A stretch of DNA of 35,850 bases from Acidimicrobiaceae bacterium (GCA_028819005.1 JAPPMP010000013.1:1-35850), one strand, 5' to 3'. Positions 1 to 8,757 are shown, counted from the first letter of the stretch. Notes: a model not told the origin generated them from the letters alone. Numbers and translations: made by a program.

Positions 1-120
1 GCAGCGCGCCCGGTGATGTTGTGTCGGGTGTGTCCGCGGCTCGGGTTGCGTCCGGTGAGAGCAGCGCGCCCGGTGATGTTGCGTCGCGGGGTTCCGCGGC
101 TCCGGCTGCGCCCAATAAAA
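1..120 (+). repeat. 60-bp in-frame tandem duplication in the S9 peptidase gene
   Basis: Bases 1-60 and 61-120 are two copies of one 60-bp unit. The first 20 bases are identical and the rest is diverged but alignable. Each copy encodes about 20 Ser/Ala/Gly/Val-rich residues beginning SSAPGDV. It may be a linker expansion, and more copies may lie upstream of the window. Confidence 0.75.
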
Positions 121-1442
121 ACAACCCCTGGGAGTATCTGGCCAAGGTCGATTGGTCCCGCGACGGAATATTGCTGACGGTGCAGAGCCGGGACCAGCGC
201 ACACTCGGCGTGCTCGACGTTGACGCGGTGACGGGGGAGTGCCGACAGCGCTATCACGTGACTGATGACCATTGGGTTGAGTTGATCGCCGGAGCTCCCG
301 TGTTGCACGACGGGCGGCTCGTCACCGTTGAGGATCGAGCGCCGGCTCGGCGCTTGTGCGTTGACGGCGAGGCGCTGACCGGTGACGGGGTACAGGTGCG
401 AAGCGTGATCGATGTCGGCGATGACGGCATTGTGATCACCGCCTGCCGGGAACCGACCTCTGTGCAGGTCGCGACTGTGAGCTGGGACGGTGAACTTCGC
501 TGGTGGGACAATTCGCCGGGCGTCAAGAGCGCAGCCGTTGGCGGCTCAACCGAAGTACGGATCAATCGCAGCCTGGCCCATCACGGTGTGGGCGTCGAGG
601 TGCGCAGCTCGGGACGTGTGGTGTCACGGATCGCCGGCCACAGCGAGGCGCCGAGCATCAATCTCAATGTCTCGATGCACCGACTCGGCCGACGTGAACT
701 TGCGGCTGCTCTGCTGTTGCCGAATGAGTCTGCCGATGCGGATTCGGCGACCAAGCTTCCGGTGTTGCTCGACCCGTACGGCGGCCCTCACGCGCAGCGG
801 GTTCAGCAGGCTCGGTCGCTGTTCTACGTTTCGCAATGGTTCGCCGATCAAGGTTTCGCAGTGCTGGTGACCGATGGCCGCGGTACGCCAGGCCGGGGGC
901 CGGATTTTGAGCGGGAGGTGCGTGGGGATCTGGCTGGTCCGGTGCTTGACGATCAGATCGAGGCTCTGTATGCGATGGCGGAGTTGAATCCCCGACTCGA
1001 TCTTGACCGTGTGGCGATTCGAGGTTGGTCGTTCGGCGGTTATTTGGCGGCGTTGGCTGTGCTGCGTCGCCCCGACGTGTTCCATGCCGGGATCGCGGGG
1101 GCTCCGGTGACGGATTGGCGGTTGTACGACACCCATTACACAGAGCGCTACCTGGGCCACCCGGATTCTGAGCCCGAGAACTACGAACGCAGCGACGTTC
1201 GCTTTGGTTCTGCACAGGTTGACGACTCGCATGGCGTGCCCCCGCTGTTGTTGATCCACGGCCTAGCCGACGACAACGTGGTCGCCGCCCACACCCTGCA
1301 ACTCTCCCGCGCCCTGCTCGAGTCCGGCCGCCCCCACACCGTGCTCCCTCTCTCCGGCGTCACCCACATGACCCCCCAAGAAGAAGTCGCCGAGAATCTC
1401 ATGCTCCTCCAACTCTCCTTCCTCCGCGACGCCCTTGGTTAG
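3..1442 (+). CDS. S9 family (prolyl oligopeptidase/DPP-IV-like) serine peptidase, 5' partial
   Basis: C-terminal portion of an alpha/beta-hydrolase peptidase that would cleave short peptides, often after proline. The catalytic half is clear: DPYGGPH begins the hydrolase core, GWSFGGY is the nucleophile elbow (Ser), LIHGLADDNV holds the catalytic Asp, and GVTHM supplies His. The preceding ~200 residues resemble the end of the beta-propeller. The reading frame is open to the window edge. A GTG at 21 is possible but sits inside a tandem repeat and would leave a protein much shorter than the usual 650-750 aa, so the true start is probably upstream. It ends 75 nt before the next gene and does not look part of the defence cargo. 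Confidence 0.88.
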   Translation, partial: SAPGDVVSGVSAARVASGESSAPGDVASRGSAAPAAPNKNNPWEYLAKVDWSRDGILLTVQSRDQRTLGVLDVDAVTGECRQRYHVTDDHWVELIAGAPVLHDGRLVTVEDRAPARRLCVDGEALTGDGVQVRSVIDVGDDGIVITACREPTSVQVATVSWDGELRWWDNSPGVKSAAVGGSTEVRINRSLAHHGVGVEVRSSGRVVSRIAGHSEAPSINLNVSMHRLGRRELAAALLLPNESADADSATKLPVLLDPYGGPHAQRVQQARSLFYVSQWFADQGFAVLVTDGRGTPGRGPDFEREVRGDLAGPVLDDQIEALYAMAELNPRLDLDRVAIRGWSFGGYLAALAVLRRPDVFHAGIAGAPVTDWRLYDTHYTERYLGHPDSEPENYERSDVRFGSAQVDDSHGVPPLLLIHGLADDNVVAAHTLQLSRALLESGRPHTVLPLSGVTHMTPQEEVAENLMLLQLSFLRDALG

Positions 1443-1517
1443 AACTTGAAGCGTTGCTCAAACGGGAGTTCAGAACTCGGGTTTGCATTTTTACACTTCT
1501 TACAGTAAGTTGTGTGA

Positions 1518-2567
1518 ATGGTCTTACTGGGCCAACGGGCCCTCGGAACTTCGGACGTCGATCACGGGCTATTTGTTGATCGTAGCGCGGAACTGAAGCG
1601 TGTTCAGCGGGCATTGAAACTAGGTCTGAATGTCTATGTGCATGGACCACGCGGCATCGGCCTGACGTCGTTCCTGCGTCAGATTGAGCGAGGCTGGCCT
1701 GAGGCGCGTTATGCCCGCTTGCACGGGTTCGACACGCTGACCGAGCGACTCGACGAGGTAGAGCGGAGGCTGACCGACCAGCCATCGCTGAGTCGGTATA
1801 TTCGCACTCCAATGACATCGCCGTTTCGCACGACGCGCTTGGTGGCTGAGGACCCATTCAGATACTTGCGAAAAGCGGCCAGCGAACTGACGGACCAACC
1901 TCAGTGCGTGATGCTAATCGACGACTTAGAAACAACGGCCGTCCACGACATGTTCGGCCGATGGCGGGACAGCGTGTGGGAAGTCCCAATCCAATGGGTC
2001 GTTGCGGGGACTAGCTCCTATCTTGATCCGCCAGCGGACTCATTCTTCGATGTCGTCGTTGAATTGCCTAGGTTCGAATATGGCGGCCTGCAAGAGCTGC
2101 TACGGCGCAGAGCAGAATTCGGCACTATCGAAGAACGGCGCGCTCTGCAACAGTTGTCCGATTCGGTTCTAGTAACGGTTGCGCCGTGTACCCCACGCCA
2201 AGCTCTGTCGGTGATCCGCGATCTTTATCTTTCAGATGACCTTGAGCGCGAAACCAACCAGTTGAAGGAATTGCATTCGGCCCGTTCACGCTTGAAGGCG
2301 ACACCTGCCAGAGTCCTTGAAGCCCTTGCCGTATACGGACCGACGAACGCTGGTGATGAGCAGCTTCTCGCAGAGGTCGGTGTCACACGAAGCCGAGTGG
2401 TCCAGGTGCTCGCCGAACTTGAGGCGGAAGGCCTAGTGACAGCTGAGCGCGTGGGTCGTCGAAAGCTCTACTCGGCCCATCCGAAACGCTCGGTATCAAG
2501 CGGAGAGCCAAAACACTCGCTCGGCAAGATCGGTGAAAACTCGTCGACGGAGCAGGAGTCGAAATGA
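1518..2567 (+). CDS. P-loop ATPase with C-terminal winged helix (Orc1/Cdc6- or STAND-like)
   Basis: A 349-aa protein. Residues 43-51 (GPRGIGLTS) form a Walker A loop in which the usual lysine is leucine. VMLIDD at about 131-136 is Walker B. After an AAA-like core, residues ~265-325 look like a winged-helix DNA-binding domain (helix-turn-helix, then VTAERVGRRKLY as the wing). The architecture resembles Orc1/Cdc6-type or archaeal-type ATPases. The lost Walker A lysine suggests weak or absent ATP hydrolysis, so this subunit may be regulatory. It overlaps the next ATPase by ATGA, so the two are translationally coupled. A TACAGT hexamer at 1501-1506 is a possible -10 box shortly before the ATG. 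Base composition is lower in GC than the hsdR gene. The biological role is not known to me. Confidence 0.72.
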   Translation: MVLLGQRALGTSDVDHGLFVDRSAELKRVQRALKLGLNVYVHGPRGIGLTSFLRQIERGWPEARYARLHGFDTLTERLDEVERRLTDQPSLSRYIRTPMTSPFRTTRLVAEDPFRYLRKAASELTDQPQCVMLIDDLETTAVHDMFGRWRDSVWEVPIQWVVAGTSSYLDPPADSFFDVVVELPRFEYGGLQELLRRRAEFGTIEERRALQQLSDSVLVTVAPCTPRQALSVIRDLYLSDDLERETNQLKELHSARSRLKATPARVLEALAVYGPTNAGDEQLLAEVGVTRSRVVQVLAELEAEGLVTAERVGRRKLYSAHPKRSVSSGEPKHSLGKIGENSSTEQESK

Positions 2568-3604
2568 CGTTTGGCTTGCTTCAATCGCTGCGCGAGCGCA
2601 GTGCCTTCGATCCCACGCCGAAGTTCGATGACGTTGGTGTCTATCATGTTCCGTTCGAGTCGATGGGGGCCGGAACGCCAGTTGAGAGCAGGTTGCGCGA
2701 TGGTACGCTGCGCGGTGAACGCATCGCTTTGATCGCCGATAGCGGTTGCGGCAAGACAAGTGTGGTGTCCAATGTGCTTGGCCCAACAGCGGAATCTGTA
2801 GCGCCGATCCTCGTTCCGGTCCATTCGCTCGAAATGGGTGCTACGAAGGCAGAACTGATTGCCGACGCGATTCTCTCACAGCTGTTGCGTCAAGCGCGAG
2901 CGGTCGGTCACCGTACACCGGACGCCAAGAATTCGGTCGGCCAGCAACGCAAGGTCATCAACGTGAACCGCCGCACCAAGAGCCTCGGCCTCGGTGTGCA
3001 GGTTCCTGGCTGGTGGGCGCGCACCGAGATTGCCGAGCAGATCGAACAGCAGATCAGCACGACCGAAATGATCGCTCTCGTGGACAAACTCGACGTGATC
3101 CGTCTGTGTCTTCAGTCGGTCCGTAGAGATTCGCTGATGCCGGTATTCGTCTTCGACGATACAGACCGGTGGACCGTTACTGCGGAAGACACGATTGTCG
3201 AGGGTTTCTTCGGTAGCGCTATCCGCTGGCTCGCCGAAATAGATGCTTCGGTAGTTGTCGCAACGCACACCCGCTACCTAGCAGCCAACGTCGGAGGTCC
3301 CGAGTTGCTGACGTTCCTTGACACACGGGTGGAGCTCCCGCGCGTACCGTCGGTTGGCCATCTCAGCAGCATTCTGGAGCGACGAATCCAAGTTCATCTG
3401 GATGAAGAGCACGGCGGAGAACATTCGGCCCGACTCAACGATGTCGTGGAATCGTCCGCGATCGACGAGTTGTTCCAGCATTACGAGCGTGGTCTGTCGC
3501 TGCGCAGAGTGATGCAACTTGCACACATTGCGTTGGCCGAAACGGTGGACGCCGGAGCGGGTAAGATTACTGGCCGCGAAATCGAAGCCGCAATTCAAGC
3601 TTGA
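2564..3604 (+). CDS. P-loop ATPase, partner of the preceding ATPase
   Basis: A 346-aa protein with a complete Walker A (ADSGCGKTS, residues ~58-66) and Walker B (MPVFVFDDTD, ~192-201). A C-terminal helical region follows (~285-345). It resembles AAA/KAP-type NTPases but I cannot place it in a named family. It starts inside the stop of the upstream gene (ATGA). The upstream partner has a defective Walker A and this one is intact, which suggests a hetero-oligomer with one active and one regulatory subunit (inference). A 124-nt gap with its own ribosome site separates it from the following membrane-protein gene. Confidence 0.72.
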   Translation: MTFGLLQSLRERSAFDPTPKFDDVGVYHVPFESMGAGTPVESRLRDGTLRGERIALIADSGCGKTSVVSNVLGPTAESVAPILVPVHSLEMGATKAELIADAILSQLLRQARAVGHRTPDAKNSVGQQRKVINVNRRTKSLGLGVQVPGWWARTEIAEQIEQQISTTEMIALVDKLDVIRLCLQSVRRDSLMPVFVFDDTDRWTVTAEDTIVEGFFGSAIRWLAEIDASVVVATHTRYLAANVGGPELLTFLDTRVELPRVPSVGHLSSILERRIQVHLDEEHGGEHSARLNDVVESSAIDELFQHYERGLSLRRVMQLAHIALAETVDAGAGKITGREIEAAIQA

Positions 3605-3694
3605 CACGTTTTGATCTAAACGCTTCTGTGCCGACGTTCGAAAGAAGACACTCGCGGCCTGCGAATCAGCACCGTCGTCAGGGCATGTTTGGAC

Positions 3695-3723
3695 TAGGCT
3701 CTGGTGAGAGTCAACGAAGGAGG
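3695..3723 (+). promoter_or_regulatory. Putative -10 box and strong ribosome binding site
   Basis: TAGGCT at 3695-3700 fits a TANNNT -10 element. AAGGAGG at 3717-3723 is a near-perfect Shine-Dalgarno sequence 5 nt before the ATG at 3729. This supports the chosen start and possibly a separate promoter for the membrane protein. No clear -35 was seen. Confidence 0.5.
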
Positions 3724-3728
3724 AATAT

Positions 3729-4349
3729 ATGACTCAGTCGGGTGAGCTTGGTCCGACCCGCCCTCCGCTGATGATCGTCGTCCCTCGAAAACTACCGGGT
3801 AGATTTTCGCGGTTCAGAACCAAAGTGATGGTTGCGGCACGGTTCCTTGCCATGCCAATTCTGACATTGATCGTAGGGTCAATTTGGTTGACTATTGAGC
3901 TAGGAATGGCCTTTGCCCTTGGAGTCCTTGGCATCCGATTGGGTCTCGTTGGCGTGCTGAGACTAGTGCTGTCGGTGTCGGTCAAGGTATTGAACGATAT
4001 ACGAAGGGTCAGGCGACTCAGAAAGTGCACAGAGACGACCAGTTTTAAACTTTCGTTAACTGAACTCCGCAAGTTGAAGCTGTGTTCAGGCTCTGGTCGT
4101 TCGGCACTCAATAGACGGCATTGGAGGGAAGGTCAGTGCCAGCACTGTCTTGAGACCATCGGTTCTGTCAATGATCGAGTTGTGGACCATATCTTGGCAT
4201 CGGTCTATCTCGGCTGTGCGCCGGTCGAATGCGATCCTCGATTGGCGACGATCATGCGTCGGCGCGGCAAAGATCAGCATTCTCCTCCTTTGCCTTTGGC
4301 GACCGTGGAGAGTTGGAACATTCGTAAAGGCATCCCGTTGAGTAGCTGA
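3729..4349 (+). CDS. Small membrane protein with Cys/His tail (possible degenerate HNH)
   Basis: A 206-aa protein. Residues ~35-95 contain two or three hydrophobic segments (around FLAMPILTLIVGSIWLTI and a Leu/Val/Gly-rich stretch), followed by a basic segment (RRVRRLRK). The C-terminal ~80 residues hold CQHC, then VVDHI about 15 residues later, a spacing reminiscent of the CxxC...DH core of HNH/treble-clef domains. The expected GG..N segment after DH is not recognisable, so a catalytic nuclease is uncertain. The gene is relatively AT-rich. It follows the ATPase pair on the same strand and may be their membrane-bound effector (inference). Confidence 0.6.
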   Translation: MTQSGELGPTRPPLMIVVPRKLPGRFSRFRTKVMVAARFLAMPILTLIVGSIWLTIELGMAFALGVLGIRLGLVGVLRLVLSVSVKVLNDIRRVRRLRKCTETTSFKLSLTELRKLKLCSGSGRSALNRRHWREGQCQHCLETIGSVNDRVVDHILASVYLGCAPVECDPRLATIMRRRGKDQHSPPLPLATVESWNIRKGIPLSS

Positions 4350-4607
4350 TCCGTACTGAACGAGACACATCCGCACCAATTCGGACAACATCTCAACCCA
4401 AGCTCGATAGTCGGTTACACCCGCGATCAGTGTTTCTTGGGGATGCCATCGCGCGCGGTACGGTCTCGCTGTTAGTTCGACGAGTGCACACACCAACCGG
4501 AATTGAAAGGCGCGAGAATCCATTCATCTCCCGTCCCCGGGTCCTGCTGCGAACGGGGCGAAGCACAAGACAATTACCGCCGATCCCAGAACTTGTCGGG
4601 GGGTGGG
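4350..4607. other. Intergenic region between convergent membrane-protein and hsdR genes
   Basis: These 258 nt separate two convergent genes. Open frames across it are short or run antisense into hsdR and show no recognisable protein. No clear terminator hairpin was identified. Confidence 0.5.
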
Positions 4608-7600
4608 TTAGGCGGGGGGCCAGCGGGTGGCGATGATTTGGTCTCTCGCTTCGGGGTCGGTGATGGAGATGGTGGAGGTGGGGGTGCGGTGCCAGAAGAT
4701 CTCCTGGTCGCCTTCGCGTTCTTGGACGGGGTGGTTGGATGCGTCGATACTGATGCGGGCCAGGTGGTTGCCGTCGACGGTGTGAAACTCCCAGGTGACG
4801 AGAGCAAGCGCGGCGTCGCCCAGGCTTGAGCGGATGAGGTTTTGGAGGTGTTGACCCCAGAGGTCGTGGTCGCCACGTTCGCCGCGTTTGGAGAAGGTGG
4901 AGAAGTCGTCTTCCAAGCCGTGGACAGAACCGTCGTCGGCCACTCCGATGAGCAGGGTGCCGCCGAATTGGGAGTTGGCGAATCCGGCGATCGTCTTGAT
5001 GGCCGCGTCTTCGGTTACACCGCCTTTGCGTTGTGCTTCGATGTCCCAGCGCAGCGTGGACTTGTATTCCAGGTAGAGCGATTCCCGGTCGGGGCCGATC
5101 AGGTCGCCGATGGGGCAGGTTCGCTGGCGGGCGACGATCGCGCGCTTCTGAACATCGGGTGCGAACACGGCGATTAGATCGGCTTGAAGTTCGCTGCTGT
5201 CCAGGTAGTTGAACACCACTTTGTTGAAGCGGTCGGGACGCGACAGCAGTGCGTCTTGGAACCGCTTGGGGAACACATGATCGCGGAACGTGGCCTCGTC
5301 ATTGTTGGCCGCCTGGTTCTGGATCTCTATGTCGGAGACCAAGTCGCCAGCGGCGGCCTCGAACACTAGGCGGTCCTCGTCGGTCCAGTCCGTTCCGAAG
5401 CGTTCGTTGATCCGGGCGATGATCTGCGAAAGGCGTTCGGCCTCGGGATCGGTGAGCGGGCCGGCGCCGGAGTAGATGGTGGTCACCTCGGCTTCGCCGC
5501 TCGGCAGTTCGATCGAGCCGTCGAAGGCGAGGGCATGTCGCAGGTGCGTGAGCTCTACTTCGGCGCCGAGGTTGATGCTCTCAGCCCCGCCGCGGTCTCG
5601 TATCAGGGCCGCCAAGGCACGGCAGAAGCGGTAGTCGCGCTCGAGTTCGGCGTTGCGGAACGGTACGACGAGCGACAGGAAGCTGTAGACGCGCACGAAC
5701 CGGCCGAGTGCATCGCGGAAGGCGTCCTGGTCTTCGTCGGTCAATGCCTTGAAACGGTCGACGGCAGGCTGCATGGCCGCGTCGACTTGGGCGTGGGCGC
5801 CTTCGCTCAGCAGCAGGGTGGAGGCCCGTTCCATCTCGCCGACGTCGAGCACGTCGAACCGGTCGAGTTCATATCGGGCGTCGAACAGCAGGTTTGGGTC
5901 GGTCGGCGGGGCGACGGTCTTGCCGTGGTAGACGGCGAACGCTTCGCCTATCTCGTCTGCTTCGTTCACGAAATCAACGACGTACGTGCCGGTTTTGGCC
6001 GGGTGGATGCGGTTGAGCCTTGACAGGGTCTGAACCGCCGCCAATCCGGTGAGCGTCTTGTCGACGTACATGGCGGCGAGTTTGGGCTGGTCGAAACCGG
6101 TTTGGAACTTCTCGGCGACCACCATGATCTGCCATTCGTCGGTGTCGAAGCGCTCGGCGGTCTGCGATTCTCCGAAACCGTTGGCTCTGGCCTCGGTCAG
6201 GCCCTCCACCTCGCCGGAGAACGCCACGAGCACACCGAGGTCGTAGCCCAGGTTGTTGGCATGCTTGCGCAGTGCCTGCCACATCCGCACGGCGTGGGGC
6301 CGTGATGAGCACACGACCATTGCTTTGGCTTTGCCGTCCACTTGACGAGCGATCTTGGTGCGGAAGTGCTCGACGATGATCTCGGCCTTCTGCGCCAGGT
6401 TGTCGGGGTGAAGGGTCACGAACCGGGCGAGCGCGCTGCGGGCTTTGCTGGTCTCGTACGCCGGGTCGTCGAGGATCGATTTCTCGAGATGGAAGTACTG
6501 GTTGTAGGTGAGGTAGCCGGCCAGCACATCGGTGATGAAGCCTTCTTCGATGGCTTGACGCATCGGATACAGGTGGAAGGGCTCGTGCCTGTCGTTTTCG
6601 ACCTCGCCGAACATCTCGAGGGTGCGGCCTTTGGGTGTGGCAGTGAACGCGAAGAAGGACAGGTTGGGCTGATGCCCCCGTGCCGCTACCGCCTCGGCGA
6701 GCAGCGCCTCGACGTCGGTCGGCTCGTCCTCGCTGTCGGCGTCGACTTCGGGCTCGGCCGAGCCCAAGGCACGACGCAGTTCGGCCGCGGCTTGGCCGGT
6801 CTGTGATGAGTGGGCCTCGTCGACAATGAGCGCGTAGGCGCGGTCGGGCAGCGAGTCGATCTTGTCGAGGATGTAGGGGAACTTCTGCAGTGTTGTGACG
6901 ATGATCCGGGCTTGCTCGCCGATCAGGGCTTCGGCCAGCTGCTTCGATGTTCCGTCGATGCGCTGGACTACGCCGATGGCGTGCTCGAACTGGCTGATGG
7001 TGTCTTGGAGCTGTCGGTCCAGCACGATCCGGTCGGTGATGACCACGACCTTGTCGAACACTTTGGCGTCTTTGTGGTCGTGCAGCGATGAGAGCCGGTG
7101 GGCCAGCCAGGCGATCGAATTGGACTTGCCGGACCCCGCTGAGTGCTGCACGAGATAATTGCGGCCCGCGCCGTTTTCTTCAGCGTCGGCTTCGAGGAGG
7201 CGCACGGCGTCCCATTGATGGAACCGCGGGAAGATCACCTCCGGTTTGGCCCGTGAGCCTTTCGACGGTTTCACCACGTGGATGAAGCGGCCCAGTATGT
7301 CCATCCAGGCGTCGCGGCTCCATACCTGCTGCCACAGATAAGAGGTGCGGTGGCCGTCAGGGTTCGGCGGATTGCCTGCGCCGAGTTTGTGGCCCCGGTT
7401 GAACGGCAGGAACCGCGTCTGGGCGCCGGCCAGGCGGGTGGTCATCGCCACCGACGACGGATCGACCGCGAAGTGCACCATGCCGGTCCGGCTCAGGGTC
7501 CGGTTGCTTGGGGAGCGGTCGTGGCGGTACTGGGCGATGGCGTTCTCGACGGTTTGGCCCGTGTAGGGGCTCTTGAGTTCGGCGGTGGCCACCGGTATGC

Positions 7601-8072
7601 CGTTGACGAACAGTGCGAGGTCGATGGTCTTGTTGCTGGAGGGATCGAAGGGCAGTTGTCGGGTGACCGTCAGCACGTTGGCTTCGTAGCGTTCCGCCAG
7701 TTCTGGTGTGAGGCCGTGGGCTGGTTTGAAGTACGCGAGCCGGATTGTGACGTTGCGGTCCACTACTCCGTTGCGCAGCACGTCCACGGTGCCTCGCCGG
7801 TCGAGTTCGGTTGCCAGCCTCTGCACGAACCCCGACTGCGCCTTGTTGGGATCGCCTCCGTAGGCCGAGTCCACTAGGCGAGCCCACTCGGTTGGTTGGG
7901 TGGCTCCGATGAACACGAACAGATCAGCCGTGTCGACGCCCGCCTCGGCGTCGAAGTCCCGCGGCCCGTCCCCGACATTGCCGACCTTCGCCTGCCGATA
8001 GCCACCGTGCTCAACCAGCGAGGAGGCAATGTCATCTTCAAACGCTTCTTCAGTTACAGACACTGCCGTCAC
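4608..8072 (-). CDS. hsdR: Type I restriction endonuclease subunit R with C-terminal AlbA_2/Schlafen-like domain
   Basis: An 1154-aa motor/nuclease subunit that would translocate and cut DNA with HsdM and HsdS. The N-terminal nuclease has D151, E165 and K167 in the PD-(D/E)xK arrangement. The SF2 motor has Walker A HSAGSGKS (~310-317), DEAH at 418-421 and FTATP (motif III), and motif VI-like LSRLNRIHP. Residues from about 995 to the end (LEYKST, FANSQFGGTLLIGVADDG, GLEDD) match an AlbA_2/Schlafen-type divergent AAA domain, an unusual C-terminal addition. GTG at 8072 is preceded directly by GGGGGAG. The GTG three codons later has better Shine-Dalgarno spacing and may be the real start. hsdM and hsdS lie 18 kb upstream on the same strand. 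A toxin-antitoxin-like pair directly precedes it on the same strand. Confidence 0.93.
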   Translation of the reverse strand: MTAVSVTEEAFEDDIASSLVEHGGYRQAKVGNVGDGPRDFDAEAGVDTADLFVFIGATQPTEWARLVDSAYGGDPNKAQSGFVQRLATELDRRGTVDVLRNGVVDRNVTIRLAYFKPAHGLTPELAERYEANVLTVTRQLPFDPSSNKTIDLALFVNGIPVATAELKSPYTGQTVENAIAQYRHDRSPSNRTLSRTGMVHFAVDPSSVAMTTRLAGAQTRFLPFNRGHKLGAGNPPNPDGHRTSYLWQQVWSRDAWMDILGRFIHVVKPSKGSRAKPEVIFPRFHQWDAVRLLEADAEENGAGRNYLVQHSAGSGKSNSIAWLAHRLSSLHDHKDAKVFDKVVVITDRIVLDRQLQDTISQFEHAIGVVQRIDGTSKQLAEALIGEQARIIVTTLQKFPYILDKIDSLPDRAYALIVDEAHSSQTGQAAAELRRALGSAEPEVDADSEDEPTDVEALLAEAVAARGHQPNLSFFAFTATPKGRTLEMFGEVENDRHEPFHLYPMRQAIEEGFITDVLAGYLTYNQYFHLEKSILDDPAYETSKARSALARFVTLHPDNLAQKAEIIVEHFRTKIARQVDGKAKAMVVCSSRPHAVRMWQALRKHANNLGYDLGVLVAFSGEVEGLTEARANGFGESQTAERFDTDEWQIMVVAEKFQTGFDQPKLAAMYVDKTLTGLAAVQTLSRLNRIHPAKTGTYVVDFVNEADEIGEAFAVYHGKTVAPPTDPNLLFDARYELDRFDVLDVGEMERASTLLLSEGAHAQVDAAMQPAVDRFKALTDEDQDAFRDALGRFVRVYSFLSLVVPFRNAELERDYRFCRALAALIRDRGGAESINLGAEVELTHLRHALAFDGSIELPSGEAEVTTIYSGAGPLTDPEAERLSQIIARINERFGTDWTDEDRLVFEAAAGDLVSDIEIQNQAANNDEATFRDHVFPKRFQDALLSRPDRFNKVVFNYLDSSELQADLIAVFAPDVQKRAIVARQRTCPIGDLIGPDRESLYLEYKSTLRWDIEAQRKGGVTEDAAIKTIAGFANSQFGGTLLIGVADDGSVHGLEDDFSTFSKRGERGDHDLWGQHLQNLIRSSLGDAALALVTWEFHTVDGNHLARISIDASNHPVQEREGDQEIFWHRTPTSTISITDPEARDQIIATRWPPA

Positions 8073-8097
8073 CTCCCCCTCGGCCTACGCATACTGG

Positions 8098-8400
8098 TCA
8101 GGGCAGGATGCTGTGATCCCCGACGCGTCGCCACACTATGTGGCGCTTTCCTTCAATGACTGGTGAGCCCATGGAGAAGATAGCTCGACCGTCCGGTGCC
8201 CATGTCATCTCGAACAACCCGGATTCGCCTTGTACCTTCTTGACGCGAAGTCCCGGCCGGAACCCCTTGCGCGGATCATCTTCCATGGAGAGCAGGTCAT
8301 CGGTGAATTCTTCGCGTTTGCTGTCTAATCGGTCCTGTTGTTGCGCTGTCAAGCTTCCGTAGTCGCGCATGAACGCATTGGTCTCGTCGTGAGTCGGCAC
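8098..8400 (-). CDS. RelE/ParE-like toxin family protein
   Basis: A 100-aa protein starting at GTG. The middle and end (GLRVKKVQG, FEMTWAPDGRAIF, IVWRRVGDHSI) match a widespread family of small RelE/ParE-fold proteins with the pattern EMTWxPDGRA...WRRIGxH. Such toxins usually cleave mRNA at the ribosome or act on gyrase. Which applies cannot be told here. The 62-aa gene lies 14 nt upstream on the same strand and is the probable partner. The end is 25 nt from the hsdR start, so it may be co-transcribed with hsdR. Confidence 0.65.
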   Translation of the reverse strand: MPTHDETNAFMRDYGSLTAQQQDRLDSKREEFTDDLLSMEDDPRKGFRPGLRVKKVQGESGLFEMTWAPDGRAIFSMGSPVIEGKRHIVWRRVGDHSILP

Positions 8401-8414
8401 CGCTTTGGGATGGG

Positions 8415-8603
8415 TTAGCTGGGATTGCGGTTGTTCCGACGCAACCGGAGCGCCGTCAGGAACTCTTCGTCGTTGTAGTAGCGCGCAGCGACCTCGTTCT
8501 CTGGGACATCGGGAATGCTGCCGACGCTGGCATCTAGGTCTGCGAGCGTCAGAGGTTGCGCGTCCATGTCGCTGTCAGTGTCGGTGACTGGAAGAACGCT
8601 CAT
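8415..8603 (-). CDS. Small acidic protein, probable antitoxin or partner of RelE-like toxin
   Basis: A 62-aa acidic protein, the first gene of a two-gene unit. I do not recognise a DNA-binding fold. Its role as antitoxin rests only on size, acidity, gene order and the 14-nt gap to the RelE-like gene. AAGGGA lies about 8-10 nt before the ATG as a Shine-Dalgarno site. A TAGCAT hexamer near 8639-8644 (minus strand) is a possible -10 box. Confidence 0.55.
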   Translation of the reverse strand: MSVLPVTDTDSDMDAQPLTLADLDASVGSIPDVPENEVAARYYNDEEFLTALRLRRNNRNPS

Positions 8604-8719
8604 GGTTTCGTCCCTTCCGGCCTCGTGAGGTCACTTCAATGCTAGTCCCTGAGTGTTCGAGTTGCGAACTTCCTTTGCCGACCCGCAGCGACGACGAGAG
8701 GTCGAGTCGTCAGCCAGCA

Positions 8720-8742
8720 ACCTCACGCGCACTGACACCTAG
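8720..8742 (+). repeat. Short dispersed repeat, copy A
   Basis: ACCTCACGCG followed by CACTGACACCTAG. Copy B at 13621-13643 matches 20 of 23 positions, and copy C near 21945-21960 shares the CGCG-ACTGACACCT core. It lies just upstream of the TIGR02391 gene promoter. Function unknown. Confidence 0.55.
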
Positions 8743-8745
8743 GGA

Positions 8746-8757
8746 TACGCTCTCAGG
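8746..8757 (+). promoter_or_regulatory. Leaderless promoter -10 (TACGCT-N6-GTG)
   Basis: TACGCT at 8746-8751 is followed by exactly 6 nt and the GTG start at 8758, so the transcript would begin at the start codon. The same geometry is seen before five other genes in the window. No convincing -35 was found. Confidence 0.55.

Noticed and set aside
5535..7877. Several 90-200 codon plus-strand frames opposite hsdR
   Set aside because: They are shadow frames of hsdR with no start signals or motifs.
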